Source: Oceaniglobus roseus
GTDB taxonomy: Bacteria; Pseudomonadota; Alphaproteobacteria; Rhodobacterales; Rhodobacteraceae
DNA length: 64,000 nucleotides
NCBI RefSeq assembly: GCF_002869745.1
Contig: NZ_PNOS01000028.1
Span: 1-64,000 of the forward strand
Direction: 5' to 3'
The notes beneath the pieces were generated by a model that saw only the letters and a list, made by a program, of their open reading frames with translations, made no database searches and was not told where the DNA came from. Shown here piece by piece: positions 36,978 to 45,203 of the stretch. Made by a program: the position numbers and the translations under genes. How positions within the stretch are numbered: the first letter of the stretch is position 1; each line of letters begins with the position of its first letter.

Positions 36978-37658
36978 TCAGGCGCGGCGCAGGATCAGCA
37001 GGCGGTTGTTGGCGGGCATCGCGATCAGCGCGGCGAAGTCGAGCCCGTGCGGCGCTGCCTTCTCCCTTATCTCGGCCGTGTCGCGCAGGCCCCAGTCCGC
37101 GTTCTCCGCGCGCAGGTTCGCATCGAAGGCGGCGTTGCCGGGGCCGGTCTGCACGCCGGGCTCGGTCATCGGGCCGTAGAGGATCAGCAGGCCGCCCGGC
37201 GCAAGGGCCTTGCCCGCGCCTGCGAGGATGCCGTGCAGCACCGCGACGGGGGCGATGTGGATCACGTTCATCGCGATCACCGCCGCGAGCGGCCCGAGCG
37301 CCGTCACCTCCGGCGCCGCGGCCCAGTCGGCGGCGGCGTCGAGGTCCAGCGGCGCGGGCAGGGACAGGCCCAGGTGCGCGGCCCATGCGGCGGCCGAGGC
37401 GCGGTGGCCCGCGTCGGGGTCCGAGGCCTGCCAGGCGAGGCGCGGGATGGCGAGGGCGAAGTTCGCCGCGTGCTGCCCGGTGCCGCTGCCGATCTCCAGC
37501 GCGGTGCCGGAGGCCGAGGCGAGCCACGGGGCGAGCGCCGCGATCACCGGCGGCGAATTGCGCGCCACGACGCGGGAGAAGAGCCTCCCGTCGGGCGCGC
37601 TTTCGACATTCGCGGGGGAATAGCGGGCGGTGTGCCCGCTCGTCGGCGCGCCGGTCAT
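36978..37658 (-). CDS. DUF938 SAM-dependent methyltransferase-like protein
   Basis: 226 aa. Starts MTGAPTSGHTARYSPANVESAPDGRLFSRVVARNSPPV, the conserved opening of DUF938, then the SAM-binding motif ALEIGSGTGQHAANFA and AVIAMNVIHIAP. The C-terminus (GLRDTAEIREKAAPHGLDF, MPANNRLLILRRA) also matches. Methyl acceptor unknown. It follows infC by 19 bp on the same strand. Confidence 0.87.
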   Translation of the reverse strand: MTGAPTSGHTARYSPANVESAPDGRLFSRVVARNSPPVIAALAPWLASASGTALEIGSGTGQHAANFALAIPRLAWQASDPDAGHRASAAAWAAHLGLSLPAPLDLDAAADWAAAPEVTALGPLAAVIAMNVIHIAPVAVLHGILAGAGKALAPGGLLILYGPMTEPGVQTGPGNAAFDANLRAENADWGLRDTAEIREKAAPHGLDFAALIAMPANNRLLILRRA

Positions 37659-37677
37659 TCCGCCGCGCCGGGTCGCA

Positions 37678-38220
37678 TCACTTGGTCGGGCCGATCAGCA
37701 TGACCATCTGGCGGCCTTCCATCTTCGGGAAGTTCTCGACCTTGCCGATTTCCTTGGTGTCCTCGGCCACCCGCTCCAGCAGGTCGCGGCCCAGGTTCTG
37801 GTGCGCCATCTCGCGGCCGCGGAAGCGGAGCGTGACCTTCACCTTGTCGCCGTTCTCGAGAAACTTCACCACGTTGCGCATCTTCACGTCGTAATCGTGG
37901 ACGTCGGTGTTCGGGCGGAACTTGACCTCCTTGATCTCGATGATCTTCTGCTTCTTCCGCGCCTCGCTCTCGCGCTTCTGCTGTTCGTACTTGAACTTGC
38001 CGAAGTCCATGATCTTGACGACGGGGGGCGTGGCGTTCGGCGAGATCTCGACCAAGTCCAGCCCGGCCGCTTCGGCCAGCTGCAGGCCCCGTTCGGGAGA
38101 GACGACGCCGATGTTCTCGCCCTCGGCACCGATCAGGCGGATTTCGGACGCCCGGATGCGTTCGTTGACACGGGGACCGGTGTCGCGCACCGGCGGGGCG
38201 TTATGAGGTCTGCGAGCGAT
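37678..38220 (-). CDS. infC: Translation initiation factor IF-3, predicted AUC start
   Basis: 180 aa. Binds the 30S subunit and enforces correct start-codon selection. N-domain ([24 protein letters not shown]), linker ([16 protein letters not shown]) and C-domain ([45 protein letters not shown]) are complete. No ATG, and only a GTG at 38190, is available near the N-terminus. The conserved leader [19 protein letters not shown] begins at an ATC codon (38220-38218) with AAGGA eight bases upstream. Rare start codons are the known autoregulatory device of infC, so I place the start there. Confidence 0.95.
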   Translation of the reverse strand: MARRPHNAPPVRDTGPRVNERIRASEIRLIGAEGENIGVVSPERGLQLAEAAGLDLVEISPNATPPVVKIMDFGKFKYEQQKRESEARKKQKIIEIKEVKFRPNTDVHDYDVKMRNVVKFLENGDKVKVTLRFRGREMAHQNLGRDLLERVAEDTKEIGKVENFPKMEGRQMVMLIGPTK

Positions 38221-38252
38221 GGTGGTGTTCCTTGTTTTGTTGGGTATGGCGG

Positions 38253-38281
38253 AAAATAGCCACTGAGCGCGCCCGGTTCAA
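38253..38281 (-). promoter_or_regulatory. infC promoter
   Basis: Minus strand TTGAAC (38281-38276), 17 bp, TATTTT (38258-38253). The predicted transcript would begin near 38246, giving a short leader of about 25 nt with the Shine-Dalgarno AAGGA before the AUC start. Confidence 0.6.
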
Positions 38282-38399
38282 GCGACGTTTGGAGCATCGG
38301 GGCCCCGCAGGGCGGGAAACCGCAGAAAGCGCCGTTTTGCAGGGGAACCTGAAGGGGCCGGAAGCACTGATCCGGCAAAACCGATCACAGGAGATGACC

Positions 38400-38996
38400 A
38401 TGCGTACTACAGCTACCGCCGCGGCCGCGCTGGCCGCCGTTTTCCTTGTCGCCGCCTGCAACGACGACGACGACGCGACCGAGAATACCGAGACCGGCGC
38501 CGTCGTGCAGCCGAGCGAGGAAACGACCGACACCGCCGCCATGGACAGCGGCGCGACCATGACCGAGGACACGGCGAGCGCCGGGTCCACGGCGAGCGAC
38601 CCCGCACCGGCCGCCTCGGGAGACACCGCCATGGGCACCGCCGCCGCGACGGAGGAAGAGACCTCGCGCACCGGCGCCGCCTCGCAGGAAGCGTCGAATG
38701 CCGCGGCCGATGCCGCCGCCTCCGGCCAGAACCCGACGACCGAAGCCACCGACGACACCCGCCAGGCCTCCGAGGACTCCGGCACGGTGGGCGCGACGGC
38801 CGACCAGCAGGAACTGGCGCAGATCCTTACGGTCGAGAACTTCGACCTGCCGCGGGTCGAGGAAGCGATCCGTGGCTCGGATCTCGACACCGCCCGGCAG
38901 GACTCGCTGCTGGAAGAGGTGCAGCAGGCGCAGAACGATCCGGCGCAGCTGGAAACGGTGCTGCCCGAGGTCCGCGACGCCCTCGGCGTGGAGTGA
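38400..38996 (+). CDS. Acidic low-complexity lipoprotein, unknown function
   Basis: 198 aa. ATGs at 38394 and 38400; 38400 has AGGAG six bases away. MRTTATAAAALAAVFLVAACNDDDD is a lipoprotein signal with lipobox VAAC; the Asp after the Cys (CNDDDD, Asn at +2) favours outer-membrane or periplasmic retention by general rules. About 110 residues of Ala/Thr/Asp/Glu-rich, probably disordered sequence follow. A compact C-terminal helix pair (LAQILTVENFDLPRVEEAIRGSDLDTARQDSLLEEVQQA) is at the end. No family recognised. Confidence 0.7.
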   Translation: MRTTATAAAALAAVFLVAACNDDDDATENTETGAVVQPSEETTDTAAMDSGATMTEDTASAGSTASDPAPAASGDTAMGTAAATEEETSRTGAASQEASNAAADAAASGQNPTTEATDDTRQASEDSGTVGATADQQELAQILTVENFDLPRVEEAIRGSDLDTARQDSLLEEVQQAQNDPAQLETVLPEVRDALGVE

Positions 38997-39017
38997 TCTT
39001 TGGACAGACAATGGATT

Positions 39018-39043
39018 GGGCGCCCCCCGCGGGCGCCCTTTGC
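39018..39043 (+). terminator. Bidirectional terminator between lipoprotein and fpr
   Basis: Eight-base arms GGGCGCCC (39018-39025 and 39031-39038) with a five-base loop, then TTTGCCTTT on the plus strand. It lies between two convergent genes. Confidence 0.7.
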
Positions 39044-39046
39044 CTT

Positions 39047-39874
39047 TCAGCCGACGAAGGCCTTCTCGACCACGTATTCCGCGGGATCGCTGTTGGCGCC
39101 CTCGCGCAGGCCGAAGCCTTCGAGGATTTCCTTCAGGTCGGTGTTCAGCCCCATCGAGCCGCAGACCATCGCCCGGTCCGTTTCCGGGGAGATCGGCGGC
39201 ACGCCGAGATCGGCGAACAGCTCGCCCGAGCGCAGCTTGGCGGTGATCCGGCCCATCCGCGGGCTCTGCTCCCGCGTCGTCGTGGGATAGTAGCGCAGCT
39301 TGTCCCCCACCAGCTCGCCGATCAGCGGATCGTCCTTCAGGCTGTCCACCAGTTGCCGCCCGTACTCAAGCTCGGCCACGTCGCGGCAGGTGTGGGTCAG
39401 GATCACCTCGTCGTAATCCTCGTAGGTCTGCGGTTCGCGGATCAGCGAGGCAAAGGGGGCGATCCCGGTGCCGGTGGCGAAGAACCACAGCCGCTTGCCC
39501 GGCAGCAGCGCGTCGTGGACCAGCGTGCCCACGGGCTTCGGGCGCAGGATGATCTGGTCGCCCGGCTGGATGTGCTGGAGCTTCGAGGTGAGCGGGCCGT
39601 CCTGCACCTTGATCGAGTAGAACTCCAGCTCGTCGTCCCAGGCGGGGGAGGCGATGGAATAGGCGCGCAGAAGCGGCTTCTGCTTTCCGGTCTTCGGATC
39701 CGGATCGCCCATGAGACCGATCATCACGAACTCGCCCGAGCGGAAGCGCAGGGAGGCCGGCCGCGTCACCCGGAACGAGAACAGCCGGTCGGTCCAGTGC
39801 TTGACCGAGGTCACGGTCTGCGCGTCGGGCAGGGTGGGGGTGGAGACGTTGTTCACGCGTACATGCTCGTTCAT
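39047..39874 (-). CDS. fpr: Ferredoxin--NADP(+) reductase
   Basis: 275 aa, bacterial Fpr type. FAD site RAYSIASPAWDDELEFYSI, NADP site FFATGTGIAPFASLIRE, TFHTC-equivalent LTHTCRDVAELEYG, and the C-terminal VCGSMGLNTDLKEILEGFGLREGANSDPAEYVVEKAFVG ending close to the Rhodobacter enzyme. Supplies reduced ferredoxin or flavodoxin. It lies downstream of the sulfur assimilation genes on the same strand (82 bp after the DUF934 start region end) and could feed the ferredoxin-dependent sulfite reductase. Confidence 0.93.
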   Translation of the reverse strand: MNEHVRVNNVSTPTLPDAQTVTSVKHWTDRLFSFRVTRPASLRFRSGEFVMIGLMGDPDPKTGKQKPLLRAYSIASPAWDDELEFYSIKVQDGPLTSKLQHIQPGDQIILRPKPVGTLVHDALLPGKRLWFFATGTGIAPFASLIREPQTYEDYDEVILTHTCRDVAELEYGRQLVDSLKDDPLIGELVGDKLRYYPTTTREQSPRMGRITAKLRSGELFADLGVPPISPETDRAMVCGSMGLNTDLKEILEGFGLREGANSDPAEYVVEKAFVG

Positions 39875-39955
39875 AATGGCGATACGGGCAAGGGCCCGTC
39901 CTCTCGTGTCGGTTGGATTGCTAGCGCACGAACGATCCCGTGGGAAGCCCCGGGA

Positions 39956-40336
39956 TCAGCCGCGCAGCCGCGACTGATAGTCATGGGCGCGCCAGTCGGC
40001 GCGGGCCAGCCACTGGTCCTCGGGCTGGCGGGCGGCGAGAGCCGCGTCGATCTCGACCTCGTCGAACCCCGCGCGCCGCGCCATCGCGTACTGGTCGGCG
40101 ATGACATGCCCCTTCGCCCGAAGCCGTCCGCGGAAGCCGCGCAGGCGAAGCAGGCGGGCGATGGTGAAGCCGCGCCCGTCGGAAAAGCCGGGGAAGGCGA
40201 CGCGGATCGCCTCGACCCCGTCGAGGTCCAGCGCCGCGACGTCTGCATCGGGGGCAAGGTCCAGCGTCCCCGGACCCTCGAACCCGGCGGCGAACGTTTC
40301 GGGGCCGAAGCCGTCGTCGGTCACGATCACTGTCAT
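39956..40336 (-). CDS. DUF934 domain protein, sulfur assimilation operon
   Basis: 126 aa from the ATG at 40336 (MTVIVTDDGFGPETF), which has GAAGG eight bases upstream. A longer frame to 40399 lacks a ribosome site. Conserved DUF934 blocks: DGVEAIRVAFPGFSDGRGFTIARLLRLRGFRGRLRAKGHVIADQYAMARRAGFDEVEI. The family is found almost only next to cysH/cysI; some call it CysX-like or an oxidoreductase subunit, without a proven role. Confidence 0.85.
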   Translation of the reverse strand: MTVIVTDDGFGPETFAAGFEGPGTLDLAPDADVAALDLDGVEAIRVAFPGFSDGRGFTIARLLRLRGFRGRLRAKGHVIADQYAMARRAGFDEVEIDAALAARQPEDQWLARADWRAHDYQSRLRG

Positions 40337-40417
40337 CTTTCGAACCTTCTTCGCGATTTCGTGGGCATTTTCCTGCCCGAAATAGTCAATTTCCGACATT
40401 GCCGCTGGCGCGATGCC

Positions 40418-41161
40418 TCACGCGGCCGCACCGCGGACCAGCTTGCCGTTGACGAAATGGATGCCGCATTCGTCCTTGTCGCGGCCCCGCCAGCGCCCGG
40501 CGCGTTCGTCCTCGCCTGCGGCCACCGGGCTGGTGCAGGGCGCGCAGCCGATCGAGCGGTACCCCTTCGCCACCAGCGGGTGCCGGGGCAGGCGGTTGTT
40601 GACGATATAGTCCTGCACGTCCCCGCGATTCCAGTGGGCCAGCGGATTGACCTTGATCCGCCCCGTGCCCGGCTCGGCCTCGAAGAAGTCGAGCGCCGCG
40701 CGGGCCGCGCCCTGGTAGCGCTTGCGCCCGGTGATCCAGCCGTCGAAGGGGGCCAGCGCCTCCTGCAGGGGCCGGGTCTTCCTGAGCGCGCAGCAGGCGT
40801 CGGGATCGCTCTTGTGGAGCATCGCGTCGGGATCGACGAGGAACAGCGCGTCGCGGTCGGGACGGCGGATGCGCAGATCGCTCAGCCCGAGGCGCGTGGC
40901 GACCTCCTGCTGGTAATCCAGCGTCTCGGGGAACAGCATCTCGGTGTCGAGGAAGATCACCGGCACCGTGCGGTCGATCACGCTGACCATGTGCAGCAGC
41001 GCCACCGATTCGGCCCCGAAGGAGGACACCATGGCAAGGCTGCCGACCTGCGGGTCGGAGAGGGCGTGGGCAAGGACCGCCGTGGCGCCGTGGTGGGCGT
41101 AGCGGCGGTTCAGTTCGGCCACCCGCTCGGTCGCGGGGGCGAGGGGAGCTTCAAGCGGCAT
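40418..41161 (-). CDS. cysH: Adenylyl-sulfate (APS) reductase, CysH family
   Basis: 247 aa. Reduces activated sulfate to sulfite using thioredoxin. FGAESVALLHMVS is the nucleotide PP-loop region and ECGIHF (231-236) carries the catalytic Cys232. The pairs CC (123-124) and CAPC (206-209) are the [4Fe-4S] ligands that mark APS-type enzymes rather than PAPS reductase. The start at 41161 lies 11 bp inside the sulfite reductase gene, so the two are coupled. Confidence 0.92.
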   Translation of the reverse strand: MPLEAPLAPATERVAELNRRYAHHGATAVLAHALSDPQVGSLAMVSSFGAESVALLHMVSVIDRTVPVIFLDTEMLFPETLDYQQEVATRLGLSDLRIRRPDRDALFLVDPDAMLHKSDPDACCALRKTRPLQEALAPFDGWITGRKRYQGAARAALDFFEAEPGTGRIKVNPLAHWNRGDVQDYIVNNRLPRHPLVAKGYRSIGCAPCTSPVAAGEDERAGRWRGRDKDECGIHFVNGKLVRGAAA

Positions 41162-42815
41162 CGGCGCGGGCCTCCGGGTAAAGCGCGGCCTTGAACGGAG
41201 CAAGGCCGAGGCGGCGGTAGGTCTGGAGGAAGGTCTCCGAAGCGTCGTGGCGGTGGTCGAGATAGGCCCAGACCAGACGCTCGATGGCCGGAACGATCTC
41301 GTCCGCCGAGAAGCCGGGACCGGCACGCTCGCCGATCACCGTCGTCTCGGTGCCGTCGCCGCCGAGCGTGATCTGGTAGTTCTCCACCCCCGCGCGGTCG
41401 AGCCCGAGGATGCCGATGTGGCCGACGTGGTGATGGCCGCAGGCGTTGATGCAGCCCGATATCTTGATCTTCAGCGCACCGATCTCGTGCTCCAGCTTCA
41501 GCTCCTCGAACCGGGTCGCGATCTCCTGCGCCACGGGAATCGAGCGGGCGGTCGCCAGCGCGCAGTAGTCCATGCCGGGGCAGGCGATGATGTCGGAGAT
41601 CAGGCCGATGTTCGCCGTGGCAAGGTCGGCCCCCTTGAGCGCCTTGTGGATCGCCGGGAGGTACGCCTTGTGGACGTGCGGCAGGATCACGTTCTGCTCG
41701 TGGCTGATCCTCAGCTCGTCGTGGCCGAAGGTCTCGGCCAGGTCGGCCAGAACGCGCATCTGCGCGGCGGTCGCGTCGCCCGGGGTCGCGCCGGGCTTCT
41801 TCAGCGAGACCGAGACGATGGCGTAATCCGGGTTGCGGTGGGCGGCGAGGTTCGTGTCGGCCCAGGCGCGATAGACCGGATCGGCCAGCGCGGCGTCGTG
41901 GGCGGAGGTGTTGGCGCCGGTCCATGCGGGCGCGGCGAAGGCGTCCTGGATCTCGGCGAAGAGCTGGCGGTCGACGCCCGAGAACTGCGGTTTCAGCGCG
42001 GCGAAACGCTCCTCGACCAGCGCGCGGATCTCTTCGATTCCATGCTCGTGCACGGTGATCTTGATGCGCGCCTTGTACTTGTTGTCGCGCCGCCCGAGCA
42101 GGTTGTAGACCGAGACGATGGCCTCGGCATAGGGCAGCAGGTCGGCCTCGGGCAGGAAGTCTCGGATCACCTTGCCGATCATCGGGGTGCGGCCCAGGCC
42201 GCCGCCGACGATCATGCGGTAGCCAAGCTCTCCCGCGTCGTTGCGCAGGATCTGGATGCCGATGTCGTGGGCGCGGATCACCGCGCGGTCGGCCTCTGCG
42301 CCGGTCACGGCGATCTTGAACTTGCGCGGCAGGAACTGGAACTCCGGGTGGTCGGTGGACCACTGGCGCAGCAGCTCGGCCACCGGGCGCGGATCGGCGA
42401 CCTCGTCGGCGGCGGCGCCGGCGAAATGGTCCGCGGTGACGTTCCTGATCGTGTTGCCCGAGGTCTGGATGGCGTGCATCCCGACATCGGCCAGCGCCTC
42501 CAGCATGGCGGGGACGTCGCAGAGCTCGGGCCAGTTGTACTGTATGTTCTGGCGGGTGGTGAAGTGACCATAGCCCTTGTCCCACCGCTCGGCGATCATC
42601 GCGAGCTGGCGCATCTGGCGGCTGTTCAGCGTGCCGTAGGGAATCGCCACGCGCAGCATGTAGGCGTGCAGCTGGAGGTAGAGCCCGTTCATCAGGCGCA
42701 GCGGCTTGAACTCGTCCTCGGTCAGGCTGCCGTCGATGCGGCGTTCGACCTGGGCGCGGAACTCGGCCACGCGGTTCCGGACGAAGGCTTCATCGAAGTC
42801 GTTGTAATGGTACAT
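41151..42815 (-). CDS. cysI: Assimilatory sulfite reductase hemoprotein
   Basis: 554 aa. Six-electron reduction of sulfite to sulfide with siroheme and a [4Fe-4S] cluster. Both duplicated nitrite/sulfite reductase halves are present; cluster ligands C412 and C418 (CPGMDYC) and C455 and C459 (CINACGHH). GHFTTRQNIQYNW and TSGNTIRNVTADHFAG are the usual anion-binding blocks. No flavoprotein subunit (CysJ) is encoded, so electrons probably come from ferredoxin, matching the fpr gene downstream. Confidence 0.93.
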   Translation of the reverse strand: MYHYNDFDEAFVRNRVAEFRAQVERRIDGSLTEDEFKPLRLMNGLYLQLHAYMLRVAIPYGTLNSRQMRQLAMIAERWDKGYGHFTTRQNIQYNWPELCDVPAMLEALADVGMHAIQTSGNTIRNVTADHFAGAAADEVADPRPVAELLRQWSTDHPEFQFLPRKFKIAVTGAEADRAVIRAHDIGIQILRNDAGELGYRMIVGGGLGRTPMIGKVIRDFLPEADLLPYAEAIVSVYNLLGRRDNKYKARIKITVHEHGIEEIRALVEERFAALKPQFSGVDRQLFAEIQDAFAAPAWTGANTSAHDAALADPVYRAWADTNLAAHRNPDYAIVSVSLKKPGATPGDATAAQMRVLADLAETFGHDELRISHEQNVILPHVHKAYLPAIHKALKGADLATANIGLISDIIACPGMDYCALATARSIPVAQEIATRFEELKLEHEIGALKIKISGCINACGHHHVGHIGILGLDRAGVENYQITLGGDGTETTVIGERAGPGFSADEIVPAIERLVWAYLDHRHDASETFLQTYRRLGLAPFKAALYPEARADAA

Positions 42816-42843
42816 CTTGCTGCTCCTGGGCTGCGGGCGTCGC

Positions 42844-43143
42844 TCAGCGGATTTCCTGCTTGCCGTGCGGATAGTTGGAGGGGCCGCGGGTGCGGAAGGC
42901 CTCGCGGAAATGGACCGGCTCGGGGCCCGTCGCGCCTTTCGCCGCGTCGGCGAGATAGGCGCCGACGGCGACGTCGGGCTGGGACTGCGCCTGGAGAAGG
43001 CGAAGCTGGGCGTGGGCCTCGTCCTCGATCAGCTCGGCCTCGCGGATGTCGCGGGACCATCTGTCGTCCTCGGTCAACCAGATGGCGTCGCCCTCGAGCA
43101 GGGCGTTGGCGGTGACGACTTTGGGGGTGAACTGGCGGCTCAT
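42844..43143 (-). CDS. DUF2849 domain protein
   Basis: 99 aa. ATG at 43143 overlaps the cysG stop (ATGA). QFTPKVVTANALLEGDAIWLTEDDRWSRDIREAELIEDE is the DUF2849 signature. The family occurs in alphaproteobacterial sulfur operons between cysG and cysI; its role is not known, perhaps a small accessory of the reductase. N-terminal beta region, C-terminal basic tail. Confidence 0.87.
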   Translation of the reverse strand: MSRQFTPKVVTANALLEGDAIWLTEDDRWSRDIREAELIEDEAHAQLRLLQAQSQPDVAVGAYLADAAKGATGPEPVHFREAFRTRGPSNYPHGKQEIR

Positions 43144-44570
43144 GCGAAGGCCTCCTGAAGGGGTGAAACTCGGGTGGGACCTCTATGGACGTCGCGCATG
43201 ACAGCCGTATGCACGGCGTCGCGCGGCGCGAGGCCGAAGAGGGTCAGGGCCGGGCCGGTGAGGGCCGCGCGGGACAGGGTCGGCTCCAGCTCGGACAGCG
43301 TCGTCGCGATCACACGCTGGTCGGGGCGCGAGGCGTTCTCGATCACCGTCACCGGAGTGTCGGGATCGGCGCCGTGCATCAGCAGCCGGCCCTGGATGAA
43401 GCGGGCGGACTTCTTGCCCATGTAGATCGCGGCGACCTCGCCCGGCGCGGCGAGGGCGTGCCAGTCGTGGTCGGCGAAGCCCTTCATGTCGTGGCCGGTC
43501 AGGAACCGGACCGAGGAGTTGCGCTGCCGCTTCGTCAGGCTCTGCCCGATCCCGGCGACGGCGGCGCTCGCGGCGGTGATGCCCGGGACGATGGACCACG
43601 AAAGCCCCGCCGCCTCGACCGCCTCGATCTCCTCGTCGAGCCGTCCGAAGACGGTGGGGTCGCCGGATTGCAGCCGCACGACATGGGCGCCCGCGCGGCC
43701 ATGCTCGACGATCAGGGCGTTGATGTCGCCCTGCGCCATGGCGGCGCCGAAGCCTTCCTTGCCGGCGTCGATCAGGGTGGCCTCGCGGCGGGCGAGTTCC
43801 AGGATCTCGGGCGTGACCAGCCGGTCGTGAATCACCACGTCGGCCTCGTGCAGCGCGCGGCGGGCCTTCAGGGTCAGAAGCTCGGGGTCGCCCGGACCGG
43901 CGCCGACGAACTCCACCCGGCCGGGTTTCGGCGCGGTGTCGAGGTGGTCGGCCAGCAGCCTGTCGAGCGCGCCCTCCAGCGCGTCGGCCCCGCCCGCGTC
44001 GATCGCGCGGGGGCCCGCGTTGAAGTAGTAGTCGGACCAGAAGGCACGGCGTTTCGCGCCGAACGGCAGCGCCTCGACCTTCGCGCGGAAGGCCTTGCCG
44101 ATGCGGGCGAGGGTGCCGAGGACGGGCGGCAGGCGCTCTTCCAGGTCCTTCTTGATCGCGCGGGCCAGCACCGGGGCCGCGCCTTCGGTTCCGATGGCGA
44201 TGGTCACGGGGTCGCGGTCGACGATGGCCGGGGTGATGAACTGGCTGTCTTCCAGGTTGTCGACGATGTTCACCAGCGCGCCGTCGGCATGGGCGATGGC
44301 GGCGGTGCGGGTATCCTCGGCCGCGTCCTCGTCGGCGGCATAGAACAGCGCGGCGCAGAGCGTGTCGCCGGGTTCAAGACGACGCTCGACCAGTTTCAGG
44401 CGCCCCGCCTCGGCCCAGGCGCGGATCTCGGGCGCGGGATCGGCGGCGAAGACGGTAAGGTGCGCCTCGGTCTTCAGCAGCAGCCGGAGCTTGGCGAGCG
44501 CGGCGTCGCCGCCCCCCGAAAGGACGATGCGGCGGCCCGCGACGGCGAGGAAGATCGGAAAATGTTGCAT
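43140..44570 (-). CDS. cysG: Siroheme synthase CysG
   Basis: 476 aa. Start at 44570 (MQHFPIFLAVAGRRIVLSGGGDAALAKLRLL). The N-terminal part is the precorrin-2 dehydrogenase/ferrochelatase (VLSGGGDAALAK, NIVDNLEDSQFITPAIVDR). The C-terminal part is uroporphyrinogen-III methyltransferase (VEFVGAGPGDPELLTLKARRALHEADVVIHDRLV, SGDPTVFGRLDEEIEA, PGITAASAAVAGIGQSLT). It makes siroheme for the sulfite reductase downstream. First gene of the operon, divergent from the Lrp regulator. Confidence 0.93.
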   Translation of the reverse strand: MQHFPIFLAVAGRRIVLSGGGDAALAKLRLLLKTEAHLTVFAADPAPEIRAWAEAGRLKLVERRLEPGDTLCAALFYAADEDAAEDTRTAAIAHADGALVNIVDNLEDSQFITPAIVDRDPVTIAIGTEGAAPVLARAIKKDLEERLPPVLGTLARIGKAFRAKVEALPFGAKRRAFWSDYYFNAGPRAIDAGGADALEGALDRLLADHLDTAPKPGRVEFVGAGPGDPELLTLKARRALHEADVVIHDRLVTPEILELARREATLIDAGKEGFGAAMAQGDINALIVEHGRAGAHVVRLQSGDPTVFGRLDEEIEAVEAAGLSWSIVPGITAASAAVAGIGQSLTKRQRNSSVRFLTGHDMKGFADHDWHALAAPGEVAAIYMGKKSARFIQGRLLMHGADPDTPVTVIENASRPDQRVIATTLSELEPTLSRAALTGPALTLFGLAPRDAVHTAVMRDVHRGPTRVSPLQEAFA

Positions 44571-44704
44571 GGCGCGTTCCCTGTTCTTCGGGAAAATATA
44601 GAACATCGTTCCGGTTTTTCGCCATACGGGGCTTCCACTAAGGACATTCGTTCGCCATAGCTGGCCGAACGGAACATCTGATCGCGACGGAGGGAAAACG
44701 GCGA
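44571..44704. promoter_or_regulatory. Divergent cysG / lrp regulatory region
   Basis: 134 bp. On the minus strand TATATT (near 44600-44595) may be the cysG -10; no good -35 precedes it, as for activated promoters. GAAC-ATC-GTTC (44601-44611) and a longer dyad TTCGTTCGCC / GGCCGAACGGAA (44647-44674) share the GAACG motif and are candidate binding sites for the adjacent Lrp-type protein. Confidence 0.5.
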
Positions 44705-45166
44705 ATGACTGTCCGCATAGACGAGATGGATCGCAAGATCCTGTCCGCGCTCCAGGCCGACGCCTCGCAGTCGATGGACGACATCGCGAAGGCGGTGGGG
44801 TCGTCGAAGACACCGGTCTGGAACCGGATCCGCAAGCTGCGCGAGGCGGGGGTGATCGGCCAGCAGACGGTGGCGCTGGATGCCGAGGCACTGGGATTCG
44901 AGGCCTGCTTCTTCGTGCTGATCCGCACGTCCGAGCACGAGGCCGCCTGGCAGAAGCGGTTCCTCGAGGCCCTGCGTGCCCGCCCCGAGGTGCAGGAGGC
45001 GCATCGCCTCGCGGGCGACATCGACTATATCCTGAAGGTCCGGGTGAAGAACGCGCGGGCCTACGACGTGTTCTACCAGGCGCTGATCTCGGAGGTGAAG
45101 ATCCACAACGTCACGGCGCTTCTGTCGATGGAAGAGCTGAAGTCGACCACGATGCTGCCGTTGTGA
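44705..45166 (+). CDS. Lrp/AsnC family regulator
   Basis: 153 aa. N-terminal helix-turn-helix (IDEMDRKILSALQADASQSMDDIAKAVGSSKTPVWNRIRKLREAGVI) and C-terminal RAM domain (EAHRLAGDIDYILKVRVKNARAYDVFYQALI) that binds amino-acid ligands. Divergent from cysG with possible dyads between. It likely regulates the cysteine operon in response to a sulfur amino acid or its precursor; members beside cysG-cysI in alphaproteobacteria are positioned the same way. Confidence 0.9.
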   Translation: MTVRIDEMDRKILSALQADASQSMDDIAKAVGSSKTPVWNRIRKLREAGVIGQQTVALDAEALGFEACFFVLIRTSEHEAAWQKRFLEALRARPEVQEAHRLAGDIDYILKVRVKNARAYDVFYQALISEVKIHNVTALLSMEELKSTTMLPL

Positions 45167-45203
45167 AGTGGCGGCGGGGGTGGTCCCCGCCGCCCGCATG
45201 GCT

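Noticed and set aside
43174-44660. Long plus-strand frame opposite cysG
   Set aside because: Antisense shadow of an unmistakable siroheme synthase.
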